Below, in pieces: positions 1 through 8,143 of a DNA stretch of 10,419 nucleotides. The position numbers and the translations under genes were made by a program. The notes beneath the pieces were generated by a model that saw only the letters and a program-made list of their open reading frames with translations, was not told where the DNA came from and made no database searches. This DNA is from an uncultured Bacteroidota bacterium (GTDB taxonomy: Bacteria; Bacteroidota; Bacteroidia; Chitinophagales; Chitinophagaceae): assembly GCA_946480675.1 (NCBI GenBank), contig CAMLKS010000053.1, forward strand, positions 1 through 10,419. Reading direction: 5' to 3'. The first letter of the stretch is position 1, and each line of letters starts with the position of its first letter.

Positions 1-1121
1 AACAGATGGGTATGACCGCCCACCATCCACGCTGGGCTGTGGCTTATAAATTCAAGGCGAGGCAGGCTACCAGTAAGCTATTGAAAGTAGAATTCCAGGT
101 AGGGCGTACAGGTTCAGTAACGCCGGTGGCCAAGATAGAACCTGTGCCTATAGGTGGGGTAACGGTTACATCTATATCACTGTTTAATGAAGATGTGGTG
201 CGCGAGAAAGACCTGCATATAGGCGATACTGTACTTGTTGAGCGTGCCGGTGATGTGATCCCCTACATTGTAAAGCCATTGGCAGAACTGCGTACCGGCG
301 ATGAGCAGGCTATAGTATTCCCGACTTCCTGCCCGGTGTGTGGCGAGACGCTTGAAAAACCTGAGGAAGAAGCAGTATGGCGTTGTATCAATATCAGTTG
401 CCCGGCACAGGTGGTAGAGCGCATCATACACTTTGCCAGCAAGGATGCGATGGATATCCGCAACCTGGGTGGTGCCAACGTGCAGAAGTTTTATGAGGTG
501 GGATTATTGAAAGATATACCCGGCATCTATAATATAGATTGGGATGCTGTCAGGCAACTGGGGGGCTTTGGAGAGAAATCTGTAACCAACCTGCAAACAG
601 CTATAGAGAACTCGAAGATGCAAAGCCTGAACCGTGTAATATATGGATTGGGTATACGCCATGTAGGTGAAACGATGGCCAAGACACTGGCCAACGCAGT
701 AAGCCATATACGGGAGCTGTATGACTGGGATGAGGAGAAGCTGGTATCGCTGGAAGATGTAGGGCCCAAAGTGGCGGCATCAGTCGCGCATTTCTTTCAT
801 GCGCATGAAAACAGGGATACAATAGATACATTGGAAAAAGCGGGTGTAAACCTTGCCAATCATTATAAAAACAAACCGGAAACAACCGGTGAGCTATCGG
901 GCAAGACCTTCCTGTTTACAGGTACACTAACCAAGTTCAAGCGTAGTGAAGCCGAGGCTATGGTGGAAGAGAAAGGTGGTAGCATACTAAGCGGCGTAAG
1001 CAGCAAGCTAAACTACCTGGTAGTGGGTGAAGATGCCGGCAGCAAGCTGGAAAAGGCTAAGAAGCTGGGCACGGTGGCCATTCTTACCGAAGACCAGTTT
1101 ATGGATATGGTAAATGGCTAA
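1..1121 (+). CDS. ligA: NAD-dependent DNA ligase LigA, C-terminal part (5' end outside window)
   Basis: LigA seals nicks in duplex DNA using NAD+ in replication and repair. The frame stays open to the left edge, so the first visible ATG (base 6) is internal. About 370 codons are visible, against roughly 670-700 for the family, so the adenylation lysine lies outside. Numbering from that ATG, residues 9-17 hold the PRWAVAYKF block at the end of the nucleotidyltransferase domain. The OB fold follows to about 100 and includes VGRTGSVTPVA. The zinc finger uses C109, C112, C127 and C132. Helix-hairpin-helix units span about 145-270 (YGLGIRHVGE, LEDVGPKVA). A BRCT domain covers about 295-371 and includes FTGTL. 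All domains appear intact, and the gene ends normally at TAA. No hairpin terminator is visible before metH. The identification is secure. Confidence 0.97.
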   Translation, partial: QMGMTAHHPRWAVAYKFKARQATSKLLKVEFQVGRTGSVTPVAKIEPVPIGGVTVTSISLFNEDVVREKDLHIGDTVLVERAGDVIPYIVKPLAELRTGDEQAIVFPTSCPVCGETLEKPEEEAVWRCINISCPAQVVERIIHFASKDAMDIRNLGGANVQKFYEVGLLKDIPGIYNIDWDAVRQLGGFGEKSVTNLQTAIENSKMQSLNRVIYGLGIRHVGETMAKTLANAVSHIRELYDWDEEKLVSLEDVGPKVAASVAHFFHAHENRDTIDTLEKAGVNLANHYKNKPETTGELSGKTFLFTGTLTKFKRSEAEAMVEEKGGSILSGVSSKLNYLVVGEDAGSKLEKAKKLGTVAILTEDQFMDMVNG

Positions 1122-1175
1122 GCCTGATATATAGCAGCTTTTTATAGGTAACCCTTTAAATAATGGTAATGTCTT

Positions 1176-1193
1176 AGGTAGTTTCTACCTTTG
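1176..1193 (+). promoter_or_regulatory. Candidate metH promoter with a perfect inverted repeat over the -7 box
   Basis: TACCTTTG at 1186-1193 matches the Bacteroidota -7 consensus TAnnTTTG and lies 31 bp before the metH ATG. No good -33 TTTG is seen 19-21 bp upstream. AGGTAG (1176-1181) and CTACCT (1185-1190) form a perfect 6-bp inverted repeat around TTT, and the right arm overlaps the -7 box. This could be an operator or a chance palindrome. Promoter function is inferred from motif and position only. Confidence 0.5.
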
Positions 1194-1224
1194 CACTCTC
1201 TTTTTGAATAATATATACACATAG

Positions 1225-3894
1225 ATGTCTGAAATAAGGCCGTTTTTAAGACTGAGCGGGCTGGAGCCACTTGTGGTAAGGCCGGAAACCAACTTTGTAA
1301 ACGTAGGCGAACGTACCAACGTTACAGGGTCGAAGAAGTTTGCTCGTCTGATAAGGGAGAATCAATATGAAGAAGCCCTATCTGTAGCCAGGCAACAGGT
1401 AGAAAATGGTGCCCAGATACTGGACATCAATATGGATGATGCGCTGCTGGATGGTGAAAAGGCTATGACTACCTTTGTGAACCTGCTGCAGAGTGAGCCG
1501 GATATAGCACGTATCCCCATCATGCTCGATTCTTCTAAGTTTTCCATCATACTGGCAGGATTGAAATGCATACAAGGTAAATGCATTGTTAACTCTATCT
1601 CCATGAAAGAGGGAGAAGAGAAATTCATAGAGCAGGCTATCATCTGCAAAAGCTTTGGTGCATCTGTCATTGTGATGGCATTTGATGAACAAGGCCAGGC
1701 AGATACCTTGCAGCGCCGCGTGGATATATGCGAGCGTGCGTATAAAATACTGACAGAACAAGTTGGCTTCAAACCACAGGATATCATCTTCGACCCGAAC
1801 ATTTTTGCAGTAGCAACCGGTATAGAAGAGCATAATAACTATGCAGTAGATTTTATAGAAGCTACCCGCATCATCAAGCAAAAGATGCCACTTACTAAAG
1901 TGAGTGGTGGTGTAAGTAACGTATCGTTTTCCTTCCGTGGTAATGATGTAGTGCGCGAGGCGATACATAGTGTGTTCTTATATCATGCTATAAAAGCAGG
2001 CATGGATATGGGTATTGTGAATGCAGGCCAGTTGGTAGTGTATGACCAGATAGAACCACAATTACGTGAACTGTGCGAAGATGTAGTGCTGAACAAAAGG
2101 CCGGATGCAACAGAGCGATTAGTAACATTTGCAGAAACCGTAAAGGCTAAAGATAAAGTAGAGAAGAAAGATGATGCATGGCGCAGCCTGAGTGTGGAAG
2201 AGCGCCTGACCCATGCATTGGTGAATGGTATAACAGACTATATAGATGCCGATACGGAAGAAGCGAGATTGAAATATAGCAGGCCGCTGGAAGTGATAGA
2301 AGGGCCGCTGATGGATGGTATGAATGTGGTGGGCGACCTGTTTGGCAGCGGTAAAATGTTTTTGCCACAGGTGGTGAAGAGTGCGCGCGTGATGAAGAAA
2401 AGTGTGGCATGGCTGACACCATTTATAGAAGAAGAGAAAAAGAACAATCCTAATGCACAGCAGGGCAGTGCCGCCAAAATATTGATGGCTACCGTGAAAG
2501 GAGATGTGCATGATATAGGTAAGAATATTGTAGGGGTAGTACTGGGCTGTAATGGCTATGATATTATAGACCTGGGTGTGATGGTGCCGGCTGATAAGAT
2601 ACTGGACACAGCACAGAAAGAGAATGTAGATATCATAGGCTTGAGCGGGTTGATAACCCCATCACTGGATGAGATGGTGCATGTGGCGAAAGAGATGAAG
2701 CGCAGAGGTATGACGCAGCCACTGCTGATAGGTGGCGCTACTACATCGCGCACGCACACGGCTGTGAAAATAGCGCCGGAGTATGATAACGGGGTAGTAT
2801 ATGTGCTGGATGCCAGTCGTAGTGTAACGGTAGCAGGTAGCCTGTTGAGTAATGAACAAAAGGATGGTTTCCTGGGTGGTATACAAACAGAATATGTAAA
2901 GCTGCGCGCCGATTTTGCCAGCAAGCGTACTGTGAAAGAATATGTGCCGTTTGCAGAAGCGCAAAAGAACCCTGTAGTTATAGATTGGGATAATTATGAA
3001 CCACCCGTGCCAACCTTCACTGGTATCAAACCCTTTGAGGATTACGATCTTTCAGAAATACGCCAGTATATAGACTGGGGGCCATTCTTCATAGCATGGG
3101 AAATGCGTGGCAAGTACCCCGATATATTGAAAGATGCAAATGTAGGCACGGAAGCCACCAAGCTATTTAACGATGCTAATGCACTGCTGGACAAGATCAT
3201 TGCAGAAAAATGGCTGACTGCTAAAGGTGTAGTTGGCTTTTGGAATGCAAACAAAACTGCGCCCGATACAATAGTAGTTAGCCAAGACGGTAAAGAACTA
3301 CATACGCTTGAATCATTGCGCCAGCAACAGAAGAAAGCTGCAGGCCAGCCGCATTTCTCTTTGTCTGATTTTGTGAGCCCAGTAAAAGATGACTATGTAG
3401 GCGCATTTGCAGTAAGTATACATGGTATAGAGCCGCATCTGCAACGCTTTGCTGAGCAGCATGATGATTATAACAAAATAATGTTGCAAGCCATTGCCGA
3501 CAGGCTGGCAGAAGCATTTGCGGAGGTACTGCATAAACGTACGCGTAAAGAGTTCTGGGGCTATGTGAAGGATGAAGCACTGACAAATGAAGAGCTGGTA
3601 AAAGAAACCTACCAGGGTATTCGCCCGGCACCGGGTTACCCCGCCTGTCCCGACCATACGGAGAAGTATAAACTGTTCGACCTGCTGAAAGCTACAGAGC
3701 ACGCAGGCATACAGCTGACGGAATCGCTGGCTATGTACCCGGCAGCAGCGGTATGTGGTTGGTATTTCAGCCATCCGCAAAGCTCTTATTTCGGTATCAA
3801 CAAGATACAGGAAGACCAGCTGGTAGACTATGCAAAGCGCAAGGGGATGGATATAGAAGAAATGAAAAAATGGTTGTCGCCAATTTTAGATTAA
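1225..3894 (+). CDS. metH: Cobalamin-dependent methionine synthase, folate/B12/reactivation modules only (no homocysteine domain)
   Basis: This enzyme moves a methyl group from 5-methyltetrahydrofolate through cobalamin to homocysteine, making methionine in the cytoplasm. The 889-residue protein starts directly at the pterin-binding domain (about 15-290, with [11 protein letters not shown] near 26-36). The B12 cap domain follows (about 320-405). The cobalamin-binding Rossmann domain (about 417-550) carries DVHDIG, in which H429 matches the axial ligand (His759 in E. coli). The reactivation domain (about 590-889) has YIDW with D617 and [12 protein letters not shown] at R800-H811, the AdoMet-binding positions. 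Compared with the roughly 1,227-residue E. coli enzyme, the N-terminal ~330 residues with the zinc-binding cysteines are absent. Homology begins within the first residues and a promoter lies just upstream, so the short form looks natural. A separate homocysteine methyltransferase protein is needed and is not in this window. No cobalamin riboswitch fits in the 103-bp gap. The start has no Shine-Dalgarno sequence. Confidence 0.95.
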   Translation: MSEIRPFLRLSGLEPLVVRPETNFVNVGERTNVTGSKKFARLIRENQYEEALSVARQQVENGAQILDINMDDALLDGEKAMTTFVNLLQSEPDIARIPIMLDSSKFSIILAGLKCIQGKCIVNSISMKEGEEKFIEQAIICKSFGASVIVMAFDEQGQADTLQRRVDICERAYKILTEQVGFKPQDIIFDPNIFAVATGIEEHNNYAVDFIEATRIIKQKMPLTKVSGGVSNVSFSFRGNDVVREAIHSVFLYHAIKAGMDMGIVNAGQLVVYDQIEPQLRELCEDVVLNKRPDATERLVTFAETVKAKDKVEKKDDAWRSLSVEERLTHALVNGITDYIDADTEEARLKYSRPLEVIEGPLMDGMNVVGDLFGSGKMFLPQVVKSARVMKKSVAWLTPFIEEEKKNNPNAQQGSAAKILMATVKGDVHDIGKNIVGVVLGCNGYDIIDLGVMVPADKILDTAQKENVDIIGLSGLITPSLDEMVHVAKEMKRRGMTQPLLIGGATTSRTHTAVKIAPEYDNGVVYVLDASRSVTVAGSLLSNEQKDGFLGGIQTEYVKLRADFASKRTVKEYVPFAEAQKNPVVIDWDNYEPPVPTFTGIKPFEDYDLSEIRQYIDWGPFFIAWEMRGKYPDILKDANVGTEATKLFNDANALLDKIIAEKWLTAKGVVGFWNANKTAPDTIVVSQDGKELHTLESLRQQQKKAAGQPHFSLSDFVSPVKDDYVGAFAVSIHGIEPHLQRFAEQHDDYNKIMLQAIADRLAEAFAEVLHKRTRKEFWGYVKDEALTNEELVKETYQGIRPAPGYPACPDHTEKYKLFDLLKATEHAGIQLTESLAMYPAAAVCGWYFSHPQSSYFGINKIQEDQLVDYAKRKGMDIEEMKKWLSPILD

Positions 3895-3898
3895 TACT

Positions 3899-4567
3899 AT
3901 GAGTGGGATAAAAAAGATAGAAGCAGCAGACAGGCCGGGTACTAAATCGCCCGTTGTGCGGGCATTTGCCCATGTATTGTCATTTATATTTCACCCGGTA
4001 TTTATGCCTACATTGCTGGTGCTGATATTGTACAGGCTTTCGCCTACCAGCTTTGCAGGTGTGCCGCAAGAAAATCTTGGCAAGTGGCTGGTGATTGTAG
4101 CCATTAATACCATTGCATTTCCATTGCTTACGGTAGCGCTGCTGAAAGGCCTGGGGTTTATACAGAGCATTTACATGCACGACCCTAAAGACCGCATCAT
4201 ACCGCTGATAGGCACTATGATATTTTACTTCTGGGCCTACAATGTGTTTAAGAACCTGGAAACCCCATTTGTACTACGCACTATGCTGCTGGGTACCTTC
4301 TGGGGTGTTATCCTGCTATTCCTTATCAATATCTTCTTCAAGGTGAGCATGCATACCAGTGCAGCGGGTAATGTATTGGGCCTGATGATAGTACTGATGA
4401 TGATAAGTCCTGTGAATATGCTGCTGCCGTTTTTTTTATCTATAGTTGCAGCGGGTATCATAGGCACGGCAAGGCTGGCTTTGGGGGCACATAAGCCTTC
4501 TGAAATATGGCTGGGCTATGTGCTGGGCATACTGGTACAGGTGGCGGCCTATATATACTTAAAGTAA
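3899..4567 (+). CDS. PAP2-like integral membrane protein with degenerate phosphatase motifs
   Basis: A 222-residue polytopic inner-membrane protein. Hydrophobic stretches lie near 27-47, 62-83, 100-117, 127-147, 155-187 and 203-221. Traces of the PAP2 (type 2 phosphatidic acid phosphatase) motifs are visible: DRIIP (98-102) at the KxxxxxxRP position, KVSMH (148-152) where PSGH normally sits, and R192-x5-H198-x3-E202 matching SRxxxxxHxxxD with Glu for Asp and Ala for the leading Ser. Catalysis on lipid phosphates is therefore uncertain; it may be a diverged phosphatase or a structural relative. The ATG lies 4 bp after the metH stop, which suggests co-transcription and translational coupling, although no functional link to methionine synthesis is evident. 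A run of eight T at 4430-4437 encodes part of FFL without breaking the frame. The membrane call is firm; the PAP2 family call is moderate. Confidence 0.75.
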   Translation: MSGIKKIEAADRPGTKSPVVRAFAHVLSFIFHPVFMPTLLVLILYRLSPTSFAGVPQENLGKWLVIVAINTIAFPLLTVALLKGLGFIQSIYMHDPKDRIIPLIGTMIFYFWAYNVFKNLETPFVLRTMLLGTFWGVILLFLINIFFKVSMHTSAAGNVLGLMIVLMMISPVNMLLPFFLSIVAAGIIGTARLALGAHKPSEIWLGYVLGILVQVAAYIYLK

Positions 4568-4594
4568 AATAATAGCACGATGCAGGAATTGGCG

Positions 4595-4602
4595 TAAGTT
4601 TG
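4595..4602 (+). promoter_or_regulatory. Candidate -7 promoter box for the DUF1624 gene
   Basis: TAAGTTTG fits TAnnTTTG exactly and ends 16 bp before the ATG at 4619, implying a leader of only about 10 nt. No clear -33 TTTG is present at the usual distance. The 51-bp gap after the PAP2-like gene contains no terminator hairpin, so read-through from the metH operon is also possible. Confidence 0.45.
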
Positions 4603-4618
4603 AGCTACCCTTTTAAAC

Positions 4619-5788
4619 ATGATCCCTGCACAGTCAAAGCGTATCGTTTCGATAGATATTCTTCGTGGTATAGTGATGGTAATAATGGCGCTGGACCATA
4701 CGCGCGATTATTTTACCAACTTCACACATAATCCTACCGACCTGGAGCATGCCAGCACAGCCATGTTCCTGACGCGCTGGATAACGCACTTCTGCGCGCC
4801 GATATTCGTGTTCCTTTCCGGTACCAGTGCTTTTCTTTCCATGCAAAAAGGAAAGACCACCAGGCAGCAGGCAGGGTTCTTACTGTCTCGCGGTATATGG
4901 CTCATCATACTGGAGTTTACCATTGTAAGGTTTGGTTGGGTTTTCAATGTTGATTATACGCAGGTATTTGTACAGGTGGTATGGGCCATTGGGTGGAGTA
5001 TGATATTCCTTTCCGGCTTGATATTCCTGCCCCGCAAACTAATACTGGCCATCGCACTTGGCATCATCTTCCTGCACAATGCCTTTGATGGTGTGCATGC
5101 GGCCAGCCTTGGTGACTATGGGCCCTGGTGGAATGAGATTCATGAATTTGGCAACATACACCTGTTTGGTAACGTAAACATGTTTGTACTCTACCCATTA
5201 GTGCCATGGATAGCAGTAATGGCTGCAGGCTACTGCTTTGGAGGTATTATGCAGATGGAGGAAGGGCAAAGAGATAAATGGCTATACCGCATTGGTCTAT
5301 CGGCGATCGCATTGTTTATTGTACTGCGGTTTACAAATATCTATGGTGATAGTGCATTGTGGAGCAACCAGGGCAGCTGGCACCGTACGGTGTTATCATT
5401 CATAAATGTCACTAAATATCCACCATCCTTGCTATACCTGTTGATGACGATAGGGCCGGCCATTGCGTTATTGCCACTGTTAGAAAAGATGCGGAATAAG
5501 GTAGGCGCTTTCTTTACCGTATATGGGCGTGTGCCTATGTTCTATTATATCCTGCACATCTACCTGATACACCTGCTATCTATGATGATAGGTGTGTGGG
5601 TGTATGATGTGCCATCTCATTACTTTACCGGCAACGGTGAGGCATTAGGCACGAAGCCTAACTGGGGTTATTCATTAGTGGGTGTGTACCTATACTGGAT
5701 GCTGATAATAGCATTGCTGTACCTGCCTTGCCGTTGGTTTATGCAGGTGAAGATGACACATAAGAAATGGTGGCTCAGCTATCTATAA
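4619..5788 (+). CDS. DUF1624 / heparan-alpha-glucosaminide N-acetyltransferase-like membrane protein
   Basis: A 389-residue inner-membrane protein with about ten hydrophobic segments (near 11-26, 48-74, 88-106, 113-136, 139-154, 186-208, 222-238, 267-287, 299-323 and 350-372). The N-terminal signature RIVSIDILRG followed by LDHTRDYF (25-32), then YPLVPWIAV (192-200), TKYPPSLLYLLMTIGPA (265-281) and GRVPMFYYILHIYLIH (303-318), are typical of the DUF1624/HGSNAT-YeiB acyltransferase superfamily. In HGSNAT an acetyl group from cytosolic acetyl-CoA is carried across the membrane to a sugar amine; the bacterial substrate here is unknown. H27 in LDHTRD is a candidate functional residue by conservation only. 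The start directly precedes the family signature, and there is no Shine-Dalgarno sequence. The gene has a candidate promoter of its own and ends at the shared terminator with tex. The family call is strong; the biochemical role is not established. Confidence 0.88.
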   Translation: MIPAQSKRIVSIDILRGIVMVIMALDHTRDYFTNFTHNPTDLEHASTAMFLTRWITHFCAPIFVFLSGTSAFLSMQKGKTTRQQAGFLLSRGIWLIILEFTIVRFGWVFNVDYTQVFVQVVWAIGWSMIFLSGLIFLPRKLILAIALGIIFLHNAFDGVHAASLGDYGPWWNEIHEFGNIHLFGNVNMFVLYPLVPWIAVMAAGYCFGGIMQMEEGQRDKWLYRIGLSAIALFIVLRFTNIYGDSALWSNQGSWHRTVLSFINVTKYPPSLLYLLMTIGPAIALLPLLEKMRNKVGAFFTVYGRVPMFYYILHIYLIHLLSMMIGVWVYDVPSHYFTGNGEALGTKPNWGYSLVGVYLYWMLIIALLYLPCRWFMQVKMTHKKWWLSYL

Positions 5789-5825
5789 AAAAATAAACCC
5801 CGGTAGTTGCCGGGGTTTATTTTTT
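5788..5825. terminator. Bidirectional intrinsic terminator between the DUF1624 gene and tex
   Basis: CCCCGG (5798-5803) pairs with CCGGGG (5810-5815) around the loop TAGTTG. The stem extends outward through A/T pairs to about 16 bp (5788-5803 with 5810-5825). An A-run on the left and a T-run on the right give a U-tract in both directions. It starts at the last base of the plus-strand stop codon and ends 4 bp before the tex stop, so it serves both convergent genes. Confidence 0.93.
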
Positions 5826-5829
5826 AGAT

Positions 5830-8067
5830 TTATTTGCCAAACTTCTTTTTCAACAGGCCCAGTGCATCGTTCATATTCATGTTCGATGTATCTTTTTCAC
5901 GGCTCTGCTCCTGGCGCTTATGCTGCTGTGGTCGGTCTCGGCGTACAGGGGCTTCCAATGTTTGCTTGATGGATAGCGCGATGCGTTTACGGCCCATATC
6001 TACTTCCAGCACTTTTACGTTCACCTTATCATTCAGCTTCAGTGCTTCGCCAGGGTCGGTAATGTAGTTGTGCGATATTTCAGATACGTGTACAAGCCCA
6101 TCCTGTTTCACACCTATATCTACAAAGGCGCCAAAGCGTGTAAGGTTGGTAACCACCCCAGGCACTACCATGCCCACTGTTACATCTTCTATACTGTAGA
6201 TATTAGCGAACTCGAATACCTGAGCTTCACTACGTGGGTCGAGGCCCGGTTTCTTTAATTCGTTCAGTATGTCTTTTATGGTATGCTCACCAACAGTTTC
6301 GCTGATGTATTTCTTAGTGTCCAGTTGCTTCACGGCTTCTTCATTGCCTATCAGTTTAGCTATATCAAGGCCCAGGTCTGTAGCCATTTTAGCTACTACA
6401 CTATAAGCTTCAGGGTGTACTGCACTTGCGTCTAACGGATCCTCACCATTTTTTATACGCAGGAATCCCGCACATTGCTCGAATGCCTTGCTACCCAGGC
6501 GTGGTACTTTCAGCAGTTGCTTGCGTGATGTAAAGCCACCAATCTCGCTACGATATTGAACGATGTTTTCCGCTATAGAAGGGCCGATACCACTCACATA
6601 GCTTAGCAGGTGTTTGCTGGCTGTATTCAGGTTTACACCCACCAGGTTCACACAGCTTACTACGGTTTGGTCCAGGCGTTCTTTCAGGCGCACCTGGTTT
6701 ACATCGTGTTGATATTGGCCTACGCCTATGCTCTTGGGGTCTATCTTCACAAGCTCTGCCAGCGGGTCCATCAGCCTGCGGCCAATGCTTACTGCACCAC
6801 GTACTGTTACATCTTGTTCTGGAAATTCCTGTCGTGCTGTTTCAGATGCTGAATAGATAGATGCGCCATCTTCATTCACTAAGAAGATAGGCAAGCCAAG
6901 GTTTAGTTTCTTAATGAACTGTTCTGTTTCACGGCCTGCGGTACCATCGCCTACAGCTATACATTCTGTTTTGTATTGCTGCACCAGTGAGCGTATGGTA
7001 TGCTCTGCAGACATTAGTTTTCCGGGCTCATGTATATATATCAGGTCTGTTTTTTGCAGCATGCCCTTATCATCCAGGCAAACTATTTTGCAACCTGTAC
7101 GATAACCCGGATCTATGGCCAGCAGGCGCTTGCCGCCCAATGGGGAACTTAACAATAACTGGCGCAGGTTTTCCGCAAACACATTGATAGCTTCTTCATC
7201 AGCCTTTGTTTTCAGTGCCATGCGGAATTCGCTTTCAAGGCTGGGTTGCAGCAGCCTGCGGTAAGCATCTTTGATAGCTTTCTTTACATGGGTGGTAGAC
7301 TCGTTGCTGCCTTTCACAAACATCTTTTCTATCATTGCCAGTGCATCTTCTTCCACCGGTGCTATCACCATGCGCAGCACACCTTCCATAAAGCCACGCA
7401 TTACTGCCAGCATACGGTGCGATGGTATTTTGCTAACCGGCTCGCTAAAGTCGTAGTAGTCTTTATACTTCACACCTTCTGCTTCTTTATCGGCCAGCAC
7501 CTTGCTTTGCACTGTAGCGCTGTCTTCAAACAGCTTACGCATTTTAGCACGTACCTGCGCATCTTCATTTACTGTTTCAGCAATAATATCGCGCGCGCCT
7601 TGCAAGGCATCTTCCGGTGTTTTTACTATTTCTGTTACAAAAGCAGCAGCTTCTGCCAGCGGGTCTATATTCGTTTGCTCCCACAGCATATTGGCCAGTG
7701 GTTCCAGGCCATTTTCACGTGCCGTTTGCGCTTTGGTTTTGCGCTTTGGTTTGTATGGCAGGTATATATCTTCCAGCTCGGCAATGGTAGTAGCGCTGTT
7801 CAGTTTTGCCTGCAGCGCTTCCGTCATTTTATCCTGCTCGGTAATGGTCTTTTCTATGAACGCCTTACGCTCAGAAAACTCTTTCTGAAACTTGGCTTCA
7901 TCCTGTATGTTTTGAATCTGAACCTCATCCAGCGCGCCTGTTTTATCTTTACGGTAGCGGGCTATGAAAGGAATGGTAGCACCTTCATTCAGCAGCGCCA
8001 GTACAGCGTCCACATCTTGTTTCCTGAGGCTTAGTTTTGCAGCTACGCTGCCGGCATATTCTATCAT
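5830..8067 (-). CDS. tex: Tex family RNA-binding transcription accessory protein (S1, YqgF and HhH domains)
   Basis: Tex is a conserved cytoplasmic nucleic-acid-binding protein related to eukaryotic Spt6, linked to transcription and RNA metabolism. At 745 residues it has the usual family length (about 720-780). The N-terminal helical region (1-200) includes GATIPFIARYRKD (29-41) and the conserved IYLPYKPKRKTKA (101-113). A YqgF/RNase H-like domain starts at LLAIDPGYRTGCK (315-327) and contains VGDGTAGRETE (372-382). Paired helix-hairpin-helix units lie at about 475-540 (YVSGIGPSIAENIV; LLKVPRLGSKAFEQ). The S1 RNA-binding domain spans about 627-702 (GMVVPGVVTNLTRFGAFVDI; DGLVHVSEIS). A basic, Gln-rich tail (705-728) precedes a short helix ending in KKKFGK. 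All domains look intact. It is convergent with the DUF1624 gene and divergent from the helical-repeat gene. Confidence 0.97.
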   Translation of the reverse strand: MIEYAGSVAAKLSLRKQDVDAVLALLNEGATIPFIARYRKDKTGALDEVQIQNIQDEAKFQKEFSERKAFIEKTITEQDKMTEALQAKLNSATTIAELEDIYLPYKPKRKTKAQTARENGLEPLANMLWEQTNIDPLAEAAAFVTEIVKTPEDALQGARDIIAETVNEDAQVRAKMRKLFEDSATVQSKVLADKEAEGVKYKDYYDFSEPVSKIPSHRMLAVMRGFMEGVLRMVIAPVEEDALAMIEKMFVKGSNESTTHVKKAIKDAYRRLLQPSLESEFRMALKTKADEEAINVFAENLRQLLLSSPLGGKRLLAIDPGYRTGCKIVCLDDKGMLQKTDLIYIHEPGKLMSAEHTIRSLVQQYKTECIAVGDGTAGRETEQFIKKLNLGLPIFLVNEDGASIYSASETARQEFPEQDVTVRGAVSIGRRLMDPLAELVKIDPKSIGVGQYQHDVNQVRLKERLDQTVVSCVNLVGVNLNTASKHLLSYVSGIGPSIAENIVQYRSEIGGFTSRKQLLKVPRLGSKAFEQCAGFLRIKNGEDPLDASAVHPEAYSVVAKMATDLGLDIAKLIGNEEAVKQLDTKKYISETVGEHTIKDILNELKKPGLDPRSEAQVFEFANIYSIEDVTVGMVVPGVVTNLTRFGAFVDIGVKQDGLVHVSEISHNYITDPGEALKLNDKVNVKVLEVDMGRKRIALSIKQTLEAPVRRDRPQQHKRQEQSREKDTSNMNMNDALGLLKKKFGK

Positions 8068-8121
8068 ATATATATTCTTGCGGACTGCGAATGTAGGCGG
8101 CTGAAATGAAAATCTGAAACA

Positions 8122-8139
8122 AAATATTTACTAATATTT
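8122..8139. repeat. Perfect 7-bp inverted repeat in the tex / helical-repeat divergent region
   Basis: AAATATT (8122-8128), spacer TACT, and AATATTT (8133-8139) form a perfect palindrome in an AT-rich patch 4 bp before the ATG at 8144. It lies in the 76-bp region between the two divergent starts, so a regulator bound there could act on both genes. AT-rich palindromes are common by chance. Neither gene has a clear TAnnTTTG box; the closest for the plus-strand gene is AATATTTG at 8133-8140, with one mismatch and very close to the ATG. Confidence 0.4.
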
Positions 8140-8143
8140 GTGT

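Noticed and set aside
1122..1224. Possible cobalamin or SAM riboswitch upstream of metH
   Set aside because: The 103-bp gap is too short for a standard cobalamin riboswitch, and I see no B12-box or SAM-riboswitch core; only the small palindrome and -7 box are present.
1378..1968. 196-codon open frame on the minus strand inside metH
   Set aside because: It is antisense to the pterin-binding domain and its composition is biased in the same shadow-like way. No promoter or domain supports it.
4430..4437. Run of eight T in the PAP2-like gene, a possible slippage or phase-variation site
   Set aside because: The frame is intact through it and the protein continues normally to its C-terminus. One 8-base run alone does not support phase variation.
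7246..8034. 262-codon open frame on the plus strand inside tex
   Set aside because: It is antisense to a strongly conserved tex reading frame. Its translation is rich in Cys, Phe, His and Tyr with no recognisable domain, as expected for a shadow of a real gene.
8138..8143. Upstream TTG start for the helical-repeat gene
   Set aside because: It adds only two residues (M-C), overlaps the inverted repeat and is a weaker start than the ATG at 8144.
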